12,317 nucleotides of DNA from CAZDRB01 sp964507925 (GCA_964507925.1 CAZDRB010000021.1:1-12317); one strand, 5' to 3'; positions 5,207-11,674 are shown, counted from the first letter of the stretch. Notes: generated by a model not told the origin, from the sequence alone. A program made the numbers and translations.

Positions 5207-5617
5207 TTAGCTTTATATTCAGACGGAGGCGCTCGCGGTAATCCCGGCCCTGCCGCCTGCGGCTATGTAATCAAAGAAATTTCTGATCTGGGCGCGGAGA
5301 TAATTCTGGAAAAATGCGGTAATTATCTCGGCGAGACCACCAACAATCAAGCAGAATACGCTGGCCTAATTGCTGGACTTGACTGGGTAGTTACTAATCG
5401 CCCCGGCTCCTCACTCGAGATTTTTATGGACTCCCTTCTTGTTGTAAACCAGATAAAAGGGGAGTTTAAGGTCAAAAATCAAGAGCTTTTATCTCGCTAT
5501 CAAGAAGCGAGACTGCTATTGTCCAAGCTCGGTGGCTACTCTATCGCCTACATCCCCCGGGCCCAAAACCACCTAGCTGACGAGCTAGTCAACAAAACCC
5601 TCGATGCTCAGTCATAG
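5201..5617 (+). CDS. rnhA: Ribonuclease HI
   Basis: Cleaves the RNA strand of RNA-DNA hybrids (R-loops, primers) with two metal ions. The 138-aa protein has the complete DEDD active site: D8 in YSDGGARGNPGP, E52 in NNQAEYAGL, D77 in FMDSLLVVNQI and D127 in NHLADELVN, with H124 in the flexible loop. Length and motif order match the bacterial/archaeal RNase HI family that lacks the basic protrusion of the E. coli enzyme. It starts 33 nt after the flippase stop, inside an AT-rich 7-bp-period patch. It may be co-transcribed with the flippase, but there is no functional link. Confidence 0.95.
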   Translation: MKLALYSDGGARGNPGPAACGYVIKEISDLGAEIILEKCGNYLGETTNNQAEYAGLIAGLDWVVTNRPGSSLEIFMDSLLVVNQIKGEFKVKNQELLSRYQEARLLLSKLGGYSIAYIPRAQNHLADELVNKTLDAQS

Positions 5618-5644
5618 CTTCTAATCATTTTCAGTTCCTATAGG

Positions 5645-5672
5645 TTAAATAATTCTTAACTAGATTTTAACT
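5645..5672 (+). promoter_or_regulatory. Three direct hexamer repeats with exact 11-bp period (candidate operator)
   Basis: TTAAAT (5645-5650), TTAACT (5656-5661) and TTAACT (5667-5672) are each separated by 5 bp. Direct hexamers at 11-bp spacing are how OmpR/PhoB-family response regulators usually bind (for example Bacillus PhoP boxes, TTAACA-like). They lie about 200 bp upstream of the DUF4012 start and 28 bp after the RNase HI stop. No such regulator is in the window, so the binder is unknown. Confidence 0.4.
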
Positions 5673-5686
5673 CGGCAGTGCGAGTT
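5669..5686 (+). terminator. Inverted repeat after rnhA (weak terminator or operator)
   Basis: AACTCG (5669-5674), loop GCAGTG, CGAGTT (5681-5686) form a perfect 6-bp hairpin stem. Only a short pyrimidine run (CTTT) follows, so Rho-independent termination would be weak. It overlaps the third 11-bp direct repeat, so it could instead be part of an operator. Confidence 0.3.
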
Positions 5687-5861
5687 CTTTGCCTTATCAA
5701 AAACGTGCAAAAAAACGTAAGAACATAAAGAGGGGAGAAGATCGGTTTCAATAGCCAAGACACAAAACCTCAAAAATAACGTACAAACAGAATGGTATAT
5801 TGGTGGCTCTTTGTTATAAGATAGAAAAAATTCTCCCGTAGCCCGCGTTCTTCAAGGAAGG

Positions 5862-5867
5862 TATACT
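5862..5867 (+). promoter_or_regulatory. -10 element for leaderless DUF4012 transcript
   Basis: TATACT ends 6 nt before ATG 5874, the same geometry as at dnaA, the flippase, bL25 and the TPR gene. No good -35 is visible 16-18 bp upstream. No Shine-Dalgarno precedes the ATG. Confidence 0.5.
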
Positions 5868-5873
5868 AAAGAT

Positions 5874-8603
5874 ATGTCGCGCTCTGCCCTAACCGTCGAA
5901 ACCAGACAGCAAGCCGTTCTTATCTTCGGAGAGGAACCGGACCTGATCCCAGAACTTGCAAAAGAGCTCTCGAGAGAGGGGCTTCATGCACAGGCTATCC
6001 ACTCAACCGCCGAGATTGGCTCTATAGTTGAAAGCTTTGATCCTGACTACCTAGTTGTCTTTCCGGGAGCTACAGATGACGTGCTCAAAAAACTGGAAGA
6101 ACTTGCGCTCACCTACAGCTCGCGGGTATTTTTACTTGCTCAAAACAAACTTCCTCAGGGCCCCCTTGATCACCTGCGCCCCACTCGCATAATTTACTCA
6201 GACTATCTTGATGAAAATCTGGGAGGCTCAAAGCTCCTGTCCTCATGGATTTCTAGCCTGCAAATAGGGGAGGGTATTGTAATCCCAGGGGACGGTCTTG
6301 CAACCATTTCTCTCCTAGCAAAGCCCGACCTTATAGAACTTCTCAAAAAAGCCATTCTGCTCCCCAAAACCAGGGGGCAGACACTCTACCTGGGGAGCCC
6401 AGAACCCATCTCGTTTCTCAACCTTGCCTATCTCTTCCGTCGCAACTTGAGCCAAAAACTATCGCTATCGTTTGATCCAGGGCTAGACGCTGGAGACTCG
6501 CCCCTGATCAAATCAAAGATCACCGAGTCGCTCGACATTCTAAACTTTCAACCAGAGCTCAAGCTCGAGCCGCTGCTCTCCCAGGGCTTAGCCAAACTTA
6601 GCCTTAAAAATATTTCGCAAGCTCCCACGCCCAAAGCACCCCGTCCTGTGCCAAAACTCGAGTCTCAAGCAGAGCCGTCTCATCAAACCGCCAAAAAACT
6701 TTCACCACTTCGCCTCGACCCACCGCAATTTGTTCCGGTCAAACCCAAAAAAGCTACTCTAAAAAAAACAGCTCGACCTTGGCGCGCCTCACTCATTATC
6801 GGCAGAGGAGTGCTCATCGGCCTTACTCTCTATCTCACAACGATTGCCTTTGCCGCCACCGTTTTTTACCTTAGCCTCAAAAACTTTGCCACCTCACTAA
6901 ATGCCCTGAGCTTGCCAAGCCCGTCCTCATTTTCCCATTTTGCAACCACTTATCTCCAGGCGAATTGGTCTCTACTCTCGGCCTTCCCCGGTCTCAAAAA
7001 CTCCACCAAAGTCAAAGAGGTCACCACGCTCTTAAATGCCTACTCCGAGGCACAAAATAGCGTCAAAACCGCCGAAAAGCTCGCAATCGCGACCGAGGCC
7101 ATGCTTGCCTATATTTTTGGCAATGGCGATCAAGATATTGCCCAAAGCATTAGTAAGAGCCGTCTCCACGCCGAGTCGCTCTATCAAGAGCTGTCCTTGA
7201 TCGACGGAGCTTTGCCCTCTACCGCGCCAAGCGTAATTCCAAAAAAATATCAGAGCAAATATCTAGACTTCAAAGAAAGACTGGGCGAGATCAAGCGCAC
7301 CGCACTCGCCACCAAAGGAATCTTGGCGACAACTCCAGAAATAATTGGCCTTGGAGGGAGAAAAAAATACGCCGTTCTGTTCCAAAACAACGCCGAGATT
7401 CGGGCAACCGGAGGATTTATTGGCTCGTTCGCGATCATGAACTTCGAAAACGGCAAGCTTTATGACCTTCCAATCTACGACGTCTACGACGCCGACGGAC
7501 AACTCAAAGGGCACGTCGAGCCCCCTCCACCAATCAAAGATATTCTCGGAGAGGCCAACTGGTACCTCCGCGACTCCAACTTTGATCCAGACTTTCCAGG
7601 CTCAGCGAGAAGAGCAGAGTGGTTTATCAAAAAATCACTCAACCTGGATCTCGACGGGACTGTCGCAGTCAACGTCTTTACTCTCGAAGATATCTTAAGC
7701 GCCATCGGCCCGCTCCAAATTCCCGACTACAACGAAACCATCTCTGCCGAAAATCTCTACGAGCGCGCCCAGTACCACGCTGAGGTCAACTTTTTCCCCG
7801 GCAGCACTCAAAAAAAGGAGTTTCTGAGTACGATTGCAAGCACTCTCTTTGCCAAGCTCCCAAGCCTTACGGCAGAAGAAGGGCTTAGGCTCGCAAGCGC
7901 ACTCTCCTCAAGCATTGATCAAAAAAACGCCCTGGTCTCTGTTCTAAATCCTGGAGCTACCTCAATTCTCGAAAAACTCGGCTGGACAGGGGAAGTTCTT
8001 GATCCAGTTTGCCCAAGCGAAGGACTCTGTTATCAGGACTACACTATGGTTGTCGACAGCAACTTTGGCGTCAACAAAGCCAACTACTATGTGACTAGGC
8101 GCGTTGAACAGGTTATTACTCTCGACAAAGATCTCGGGGTCAACCACACTCTCAGATTGACCTATCACAACGCCTCGACCTCAAACTCCTGGCCAGCCGG
8201 AGACTACAAAAACTATCAACGTATCTACCTTCCTGAGGGCACCGCCATCAGCGAACTCAAGGTCAATGGAGTTGCGCTCTCAAGCTCCGAATTCGAGTTA
8301 TTTGCCGAGCACGGCAAAACAGTCGTCGCCCACTTAGTTACGACCAAAACATCCGAGACTACAACGATCGAGCTCATGTACAAAACGCCAGGCGTAACCA
8401 AAGAGGGGAGCCCCACCTATTCTTGGTACTGGCAAAAACAGCCAGGGACAGGAGAGGGTGATCCAATCACGGTTTATCTCAACTACCCCCTCTACCTAAA
8501 CCCAGAGGTAGTCTCGCCCCGCGCCGAGGTCGCCCCACAGCAACTTAAGTTTGAACTCAAAAACACCTCTGACCGCCGTGCCACCGTCCAGTTTTCTGAA
8601 TAA
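5874..8603 (+). CDS. Membrane-anchored DUF4012 protein with N-terminal Rossmann/epimerase-like domain
   Basis: The 909 residues divide into three parts. Residues 13-245 look like a Rossmann/NAD-dependent epimerase (SDR) fold: a QQAVLIFG strand, VVFPGATDDV, a stretch like the epimerase middle (IPGDGLATISLLAKPDLIELLKKA, 137-160), then QTLYLGSPEPISFLNLAYLF (169-188). The glycine-rich NAD loop and YxxxK are not recognisable, so it is probably a non-catalytic relic. A Pro/Lys-rich linker (about 250-303) leads to one membrane helix (about 306-335). The extracytoplasmic remainder contains DUF4012 (about 495-700, opening KKYAVLFQNNAEIRATGGFIGSF) and a beta-rich C-terminus. DUF4012 has no established function; it is common in CPR and Actinobacteria and is thought to be envelope-linked. 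The neighbouring glycan-export genes fit that. Start supported by a TATACT at leaderless spacing. Confidence 0.85.
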   Translation: MSRSALTVETRQQAVLIFGEEPDLIPELAKELSREGLHAQAIHSTAEIGSIVESFDPDYLVVFPGATDDVLKKLEELALTYSSRVFLLAQNKLPQGPLDHLRPTRIIYSDYLDENLGGSKLLSSWISSLQIGEGIVIPGDGLATISLLAKPDLIELLKKAILLPKTRGQTLYLGSPEPISFLNLAYLFRRNLSQKLSLSFDPGLDAGDSPLIKSKITESLDILNFQPELKLEPLLSQGLAKLSLKNISQAPTPKAPRPVPKLESQAEPSHQTAKKLSPLRLDPPQFVPVKPKKATLKKTARPWRASLIIGRGVLIGLTLYLTTIAFAATVFYLSLKNFATSLNALSLPSPSSFSHFATTYLQANWSLLSAFPGLKNSTKVKEVTTLLNAYSEAQNSVKTAEKLAIATEAMLAYIFGNGDQDIAQSISKSRLHAESLYQELSLIDGALPSTAPSVIPKKYQSKYLDFKERLGEIKRTALATKGILATTPEIIGLGGRKKYAVLFQNNAEIRATGGFIGSFAIMNFENGKLYDLPIYDVYDADGQLKGHVEPPPPIKDILGEANWYLRDSNFDPDFPGSARRAEWFIKKSLNLDLDGTVAVNVFTLEDILSAIGPLQIPDYNETISAENLYERAQYHAEVNFFPGSTQKKEFLSTIASTLFAKLPSLTAEEGLRLASALSSSIDQKNALVSVLNPGATSILEKLGWTGEVLDPVCPSEGLCYQDYTMVVDSNFGVNKANYYVTRRVEQVITLDKDLGVNHTLRLTYHNASTSNSWPAGDYKNYQRIYLPEGTAISELKVNGVALSSSEFELFAEHGKTVVAHLVTTKTSETTTIELMYKTPGVTKEGSPTYSWYWQKQPGTGEGDPITVYLNYPLYLNPEVVSPRAEVAPQQLKFELKNTSDRRATVQFSE

Positions 8604-8612
8604 GGCGAAGGA

Positions 8613-8621
8613 TGGTATAAT
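8613..8621 (+). promoter_or_regulatory. Extended -10 promoter for leaderless bL25 transcript
   Basis: TGgTATAAT is a perfect -10 with the TGn extension, and it ends 6 nt before ATG 8628. A weak TTTTCT-like -35 lies near 8592. It sits in the 24-bp gap after the DUF4012 stop. No Shine-Dalgarno. Confidence 0.65.
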
Positions 8622-8627
8622 GTAGCC

Positions 8628-9326
8628 ATGACCACCTACGAGCTTACCGCCTCCGTTCGCAAAATCTTTGGCCGCAAAACCAAACAGCTCCGCGCCAAGG
8701 GCATAGTGCCCGCGAACATTTTTGGTAAAAACATCAAATCCCAAGCCATCGAGCTCGAAAAAGGTGGCCTTCTCACGACCATGCGCCTAGCAGGAGAAAC
8801 TAGCCTAATCAATCTCAAGATCGAAGGGGATACCAAAGTTCATCCAGTTCTCGTCTCTGGTTATGCCCAAGATCCCGTGACCGGCGACATGCTCCACGTT
8901 GATTTCCACGAAGTAGACCTCACCCAAACGACGACCGCCGACGTTCCTCTCAAGGTGGTTGGAGTGTCCGAGGCTGTCGAAGGGGGTCTAGTTCTCGTCA
9001 TGCTTAAGAACGAACTCGAGGTCGAGGCCCTGCCAACTGACCTACCCAGCGCAATCGAGGTCGACATCTCAACCCTCAAAGCACTCGGTGATGATATTCT
9101 CGCCAAGGACCTTAAGATAGACCGCACCAAGATCAAGCTTGCAGTCGAAGATGAGGAGCCGATCGCCACGATTCAAGAGCCAGCCAAAGAAGAGGTCGTC
9201 GAAGAGGCACCAGCGGAAGGTGAAGAGGGCAAAGAAGGCGAGGTCGCATCTGGCGAAGACCAGAAAGATGCCGAGCCTGCCGAGGCACCAAAAGCAGAGG
9301 GCGGCGAACCAGAGAAAAAAGACTAA
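8628..9326 (+). CDS. rplY: 50S ribosomal protein bL25 (Ctc/TL5 type)
   Basis: Binds 5S rRNA in the large subunit. The 232 residues show the two-domain Ctc form: N-terminal 5S-binding domain (1-92; ASVRKIFGRKTKQLRAKGIVPANIFGK... through DMLHVDFHEVD) and the TL5 C-terminal beta domain (about 97-182; ADVPLKVVG...SEAVEGGLV...LPSAIEVDISTL). A tail of about 50 residues, almost entirely Glu, Ala, Lys and Gly, follows (183-232). The acidic tail is longer than in most bL25 proteins I know. The gene is driven by a perfect extended -10 at leaderless spacing. Its stop overlaps the convergent TPR gene by 4 nt, leaving no room for a terminator between them. Confidence 0.94.
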   Translation: MTTYELTASVRKIFGRKTKQLRAKGIVPANIFGKNIKSQAIELEKGGLLTTMRLAGETSLINLKIEGDTKVHPVLVSGYAQDPVTGDMLHVDFHEVDLTQTTTADVPLKVVGVSEAVEGGLVLVMLKNELEVEALPTDLPSAIEVDISTLKALGDDILAKDLKIDRTKIKLAVEDEEPIATIQEPAKEEVVEEAPAEGEEGKEGEVASGEDQKDAEPAEAPKAEGGEPEKKD

Positions 9327-9784
9327 TCTAGATTATTTGGATCCAGCTCGCGAACCATTTCATAGTACTGACTACTCATTTCCTCATCGCCAATTTGGGC
9401 ATAGAGCTGGCTAAGAACGCGAAAAATCTCTCTATTCCCTGGATAAATCTCTAGTTTTTGCAGGAGCTCGTCAATCCTCTTTTTAACTACCCGCTCCGGA
9501 TACACGAGATCTTCTAGCTCGCTCTCCGCCCCAAGCACTTGATCCTTGCTACTTGATCCTTGATACAACTCCCTTGCGAGCTCATAATCACCTGCGCGCG
9601 CCGCCCTCTCAACAAGTTCTCGAGTATTTCGTGTCCCCACCGCGCTATTTTTCACGTTTCCGAGCGACGCCAGGAGCACAATAGCCAGGCCAAAAAGGCC
9701 AATCCTAGTCCACGGCAGAGGGGATCGTCTCACTACTTTCCAAAAATACTTTTCCAGGCTCCGCCAAAAACCACCAGTCTTCAT
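9323..9784 (-). CDS. Membrane-anchored TPR-repeat protein, function unknown
   Basis: The 153 residues have a basic N-terminus (1-25), one membrane helix (about 26-42, TRIGLFGLAIVLLASLG) and a helical C-terminal part. The latter has a TPR-like pair: AARAGDYELARELYQ (61-75) and YPGNREIFRVLSQLYAQIGDEEMSSQYYEMVRELDPNN (114-151). The membrane-in, TPR-out layout suggests a scaffold or envelope-complex partner; no function can be assigned. ATG 9784 is preferred over the upstream start at 9823 because TATACT ends exactly 6 nt before it. A 14-bp-period repeat (9537-9562) encodes GSSSKDQ in the loop between the two helical parts. It converges on and overlaps rplY by 4 nt. Confidence 0.75.
   Translation of the reverse strand: MKTGGFWRSLEKYFWKVVRRSPLPWTRIGLFGLAIVLLASLGNVKNSAVGTRNTRELVERAARAGDYELARELYQGSSSKDQVLGAESELEDLVYPERVVKKRIDELLQKLEIYPGNREIFRVLSQLYAQIGDEEMSSQYYEMVRELDPNNLD
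9537..9562 (-). repeat. Heptanucleotide-type direct repeat inside the TPR gene
   Basis: On the plus strand ACTTGATCCTTG (9537-9548) is repeated exactly at 9551-9562, a 14-bp period. As heptamers: ACTTGAT (9537), CCTTGCT (9544), ACTTGAT (9551), CCTTGAT (9558). It encodes a Ser/Lys/Gln-rich loop. Confidence 0.7.
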
Positions 9785-9790
9785 TACTTG

Positions 9791-9796
9791 AGTATA
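9791..9796 (-). promoter_or_regulatory. -10 element for leaderless TPR-gene transcript
   Basis: TATACT on the minus strand ends 6 nt before ATG 9784. No convincing -35. It decides between two possible starts for this gene and lies in the 28-bp gap to the PNPOx-like gene. Confidence 0.5.
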
Positions 9797-9812
9797 TCCT
9801 AGAAAAGCTTTA

Positions 9813-10238
9813 CTAATTCTCAATAATCGTCACGGGGCTCGTATTGTAGTCAGTGTATCTGGTCCAGCTCGGGACGAACTCCAAAAACACGGTCGCGGGA
9901 TCGTCTTTGTACTTTGCCGAGTTGGGGTGCTTGGCGTAATGTCTTTCCTTTACGCTCTCAAGCTCGCCCTTATCATTAATTATCCTGACATCCCCATCCA
10001 TCTGGATAGTTTTCCATTCTTCTTCGCTAAACCCAACTACAACCGATGCCTTAACCTTTTCTCCGTCTAGTAGCCCTTGACACTTAACACTCGTGTTTTC
10101 AGTCGAAAAATATAACCTTAGCGGACTCTCAGAGTGAGAATAATGCAGGGCGGCAGCATGTGGGTATCCACTCGGGAGCATAACAGAAAGCGAAGAGACT
10201 CGATGTTGACTCAAAAAATCCAAGACTTGTTTATCCAT
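9813..10238 (-). CDS. Pyridoxamine 5'-phosphate oxidase-like FMN-binding split-barrel protein
   Basis: Belongs by pattern to the PNPOx-like flavin-reductase superfamily; likely binds FMN or F420-type flavin, substrate unknown. The 141 residues start with the N-terminal helix (MDKQVLDFLSQHRV), then the first barrel strand SSLSVMLPSGYPHAAALHYSHS (15-36). LYFSTENTSVKCQGLLDG (42-59) corresponds to the FMN-phosphate region, KASVVVGFSEEEWKTIQMDGDVRIIND (63-89) follows, and the end is a FVPSWTRYTDY strand. It is small, as for stand-alone general-stress-type members rather than true PdxH. Its start overlaps the stop of the upstream membrane-protein gene by 8 nt (10231-10238), so the two form a translationally coupled operon. 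No Shine-Dalgarno. Confidence 0.85.
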   Translation of the reverse strand: MDKQVLDFLSQHRVSSLSVMLPSGYPHAAALHYSHSESPLRLYFSTENTSVKCQGLLDGEKVKASVVVGFSEEEWKTIQMDGDVRIINDKGELESVKERHYAKHPNSAKYKDDPATVFLEFVPSWTRYTDYNTSPVTIIEN

Positions 10239-10821
10239 CTACACTAAGTTTATAGTTTTTTGCCCTTTTTCTCAATACGATCATTACTACACAGCTCGCG
10301 TTTATGAGGAATATGTATATTGGAAAAGCCAGGTTTTGCCAGGAGCGCGATACGATCGACAAGATAATAAAGGCGCTCGACACGACGTCCGCCATATAAA
10401 ATTTCCACTCCTCGGTCTCCGGGTATTTCCACGACTTGATTAGGGTCGGCACAAACCCAATTAAGTCCGCAAACAACGAAGCAAGTAGGCCGAGGAACGG
10501 GCTGCTTGTCGTCTTCCAGATCACGAGAGACAATATCGCCAGAGCAAAAACTATCCAATCAGTGCTCGACTTACCACCCATACCTTTTGCAATCGATAAG
10601 CAAAAGATTACAAAACTCATGACTAGTTGGATCGAGGCCAAATATATCGAGTTGCGGTCACCCTGTGCCCACAAAGTGCCCACAAACAAAAACGAGATCA
10701 GGAGGATCAAAAACCTCGTCATTCTCTGTGGTCGAAAGTTCCCTTGCAAGATGCTAGAAATCCCGATAATCGGCGCAAAGAGCCCTGCGACAACCGACAA
10801 AACCAAAAATGTTTGTTGCAT
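10231..10821 (-). CDS. SWEET/PQ-loop-like integral membrane protein
   Basis: The 196 residues have about seven hydrophobic segments (roughly 4-24, 36-51, 58-79, 88-102, 107-125, 141-158, 164-183). Two halves look related: FAPIIGISSILQGNFRPQRMT (15-35) and FADLIGFVPTLIKSWKYPETEEW (117-139) both have a membrane helix with Gly and Pro, a basic turn, then P-x-x-(T/E). That resembles the PQ-loop repeat of SWEET/PQ-loop transporters, suggesting a small-solute carrier. The match is by eye and the substrate is unknown. It is first gene of an operon with the PNPOx-like gene and divergent from the TrmB-like regulator across 39 bp. Confidence 0.6.
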   Translation of the reverse strand: MQQTFLVLSVVAGLFAPIIGISSILQGNFRPQRMTRFLILLISFLFVGTLWAQGDRNSIYLASIQLVMSFVIFCLSIAKGMGGKSSTDWIVFALAILSLVIWKTTSSPFLGLLASLFADLIGFVPTLIKSWKYPETEEWKFYMADVVSSAFIILSIVSRSWQNLAFPIYIFLINASCVVMIVLRKRAKNYKLSVDG

Positions 10822-10824
10822 AGC

Positions 10825-10852
10825 TTGTATTCTGGCATAGTTTTGCTATTAT
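10825..10852 (+). promoter_or_regulatory. Putative promoter of the TrmB-like regulator
   Basis: TTGTAT (10825-10830), 16-bp spacer, extended -10 TGcTATTAT (10844-10852), ending 8 nt before ATG 10861. GCATAG occurs at 10818 and 10835, and an inverted GCTAT at 10845, which are possible regulator half-sites within the shared spacer. Confidence 0.55.
10829..10837 (-). promoter_or_regulatory. Putative promoter of the SWEET-like/PNPOx operon
   Basis: On the minus strand TGcCAGAAT (10837-10829) is an extended -10 with 4/6 hexamer matches, ending 7 nt before ATG 10821. It overlaps the -35 of the divergent regulator promoter. The weak hexamer makes this tentative. Confidence 0.35.
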
Positions 10853-10860
10853 TCAATCTG

Positions 10861-11670
10861 ATGTCCGAAAAAATAGACACTACAATCAATCTTCTTATCC
10901 AGCTTGGCATCAGCGAGATTGAGGCCAGAATTTATCTGGAGATATTATCCGGTAGAGCAGACACGGCCCTCATGCTTTCGCGCGAACTCAAGCTCGCAAG
11001 AACTAAGGTGTATCGTTTGCTGGACAATCTTATTGCTCGAAAACTAGTTGTAACGCGTCTTGGCGAGAGGGGAGCTAGATTTACTGCCTTGGCCCCCGAC
11101 CAGCTAGACTTCTTACTCTCCGACCGAGAACACGAGCTAGACAAACTCCGCGCTACTTTGCCCGCGCTGCAGTCTCAGCTCTCCGCACTTAGAGGAGAAA
11201 CCCCTAAGTCGCAAGTCCTCTATTACCACGGCCTCGAGGGACTCAAGCAGGTGACCTACAACTCCCTGAAAGCCAGGGGCGAGCTCTTGACCTATGAGCT
11301 CTCGACTATGAATGCCTTCTTATCCAAAAGAGAGGCCGAGGAATTGCGGCGCCGCTTTGTCGAGAACAAAATCACCTCTCGCACTCTAACCAACGCAACT
11401 TATCTCGAGCCCTGGACCGACGTGACCGAGATGGTCGAGAAATATTGGGAAATCCGCCACCTTGCTCCACATGGCAAGCCTTTCCAGTTCGAGATCCTCA
11501 TCTACAACGACGTCTACTGCATGTATCGATATGTAGAGGGCGATATTTTCTGCGTCGAGATCCACTCTGGAGAGCTTGCCGACATGCAACGCCAAGTGTT
11601 TGAATACCTCTGGTCAGGTGCAAAAAAGTTCAAAATCCTCGACAAGCACGGCACAGTCAAGCTCTTGTAG
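10861..11670 (+). CDS. TrmB-family transcriptional regulator
   Basis: The 269 residues begin with a winged helix-turn-helix (about 8-80): LIQLGISEIEARIYLEILSG, then TALMLSRELKLARTKVYRLLDNLIARKLV and a wing ending RFTALAPDQL. This is the TrmB arrangement, common in archaea and CPR. A coiled-coil linker (about 85-117, HELDKLRATLPALQSQLSAL) follows. The C-terminal domain (from about 122, QVLYYHGLEGLKQVTYNSLKARGELLTYE) resembles the PLD-like/effector domain often found in short TrmB-like regulators; I see no HKD motif. ATG 10861 is chosen over an upstream in-frame start near 10627, because that extension would run through the divergent membrane-protein gene. It is divergently placed and probably regulates that operon. 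The stop lies 4 nt from the convergent HAD gene. Confidence 0.85.
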   Translation: MSEKIDTTINLLIQLGISEIEARIYLEILSGRADTALMLSRELKLARTKVYRLLDNLIARKLVVTRLGERGARFTALAPDQLDFLLSDREHELDKLRATLPALQSQLSALRGETPKSQVLYYHGLEGLKQVTYNSLKARGELLTYELSTMNAFLSKREAEELRRRFVENKITSRTLTNATYLEPWTDVTEMVEKYWEIRHLAPHGKPFQFEILIYNDVYCMYRYVEGDIFCVEIHSGELADMQRQVFEYLWSGAKKFKILDKHGTVKLL

Positions 11671-11674
11671 TCAG

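Larger units (their letters stand above)
5618..5873. other. 256-bp intergenic region with regulatory-looking repeats
   Basis: No convincing open frame, tRNA or known RNA seen. It holds three TTAA-type direct repeats at 11-bp spacing, a 6-bp inverted repeat (5669-5686), AACGT at 5702, 5713 and 5778, an extended -10-like TGgTATATT at 5793-5801, and the -10 just before the DUF4012 gene. It is the longest non-coding stretch in the window; a small RNA cannot be excluded. Confidence 0.6.

Noticed and set aside
5618..5873. tRNA or known riboswitch in the intergenic region
   Set aside because: No cloverleaf, TTCRA-type arm or recognisable riboswitch core was found; only short repeats and promoter-like elements.
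9139..9414. Basic open frame overlapping the rplY tail
   Set aside because: It is a Lys/Arg/Gln-rich reading of the acidic repetitive tail in another frame and has no promoter or homology-like features.
9785..9823. Upstream start of the TPR protein (13 extra residues)
   Set aside because: It would overlap the PNPOx-like gene, while ATG 9784 has a TATACT at the spacing seen at other genes.
10627..10860. Longer N-terminus for the TrmB-like regulator
   Set aside because: The extra residues are basic and low in hydrophobics, run antisense through the SWEET-like gene, and the HTH domain begins naturally at ATG 10861 next to a promoter.
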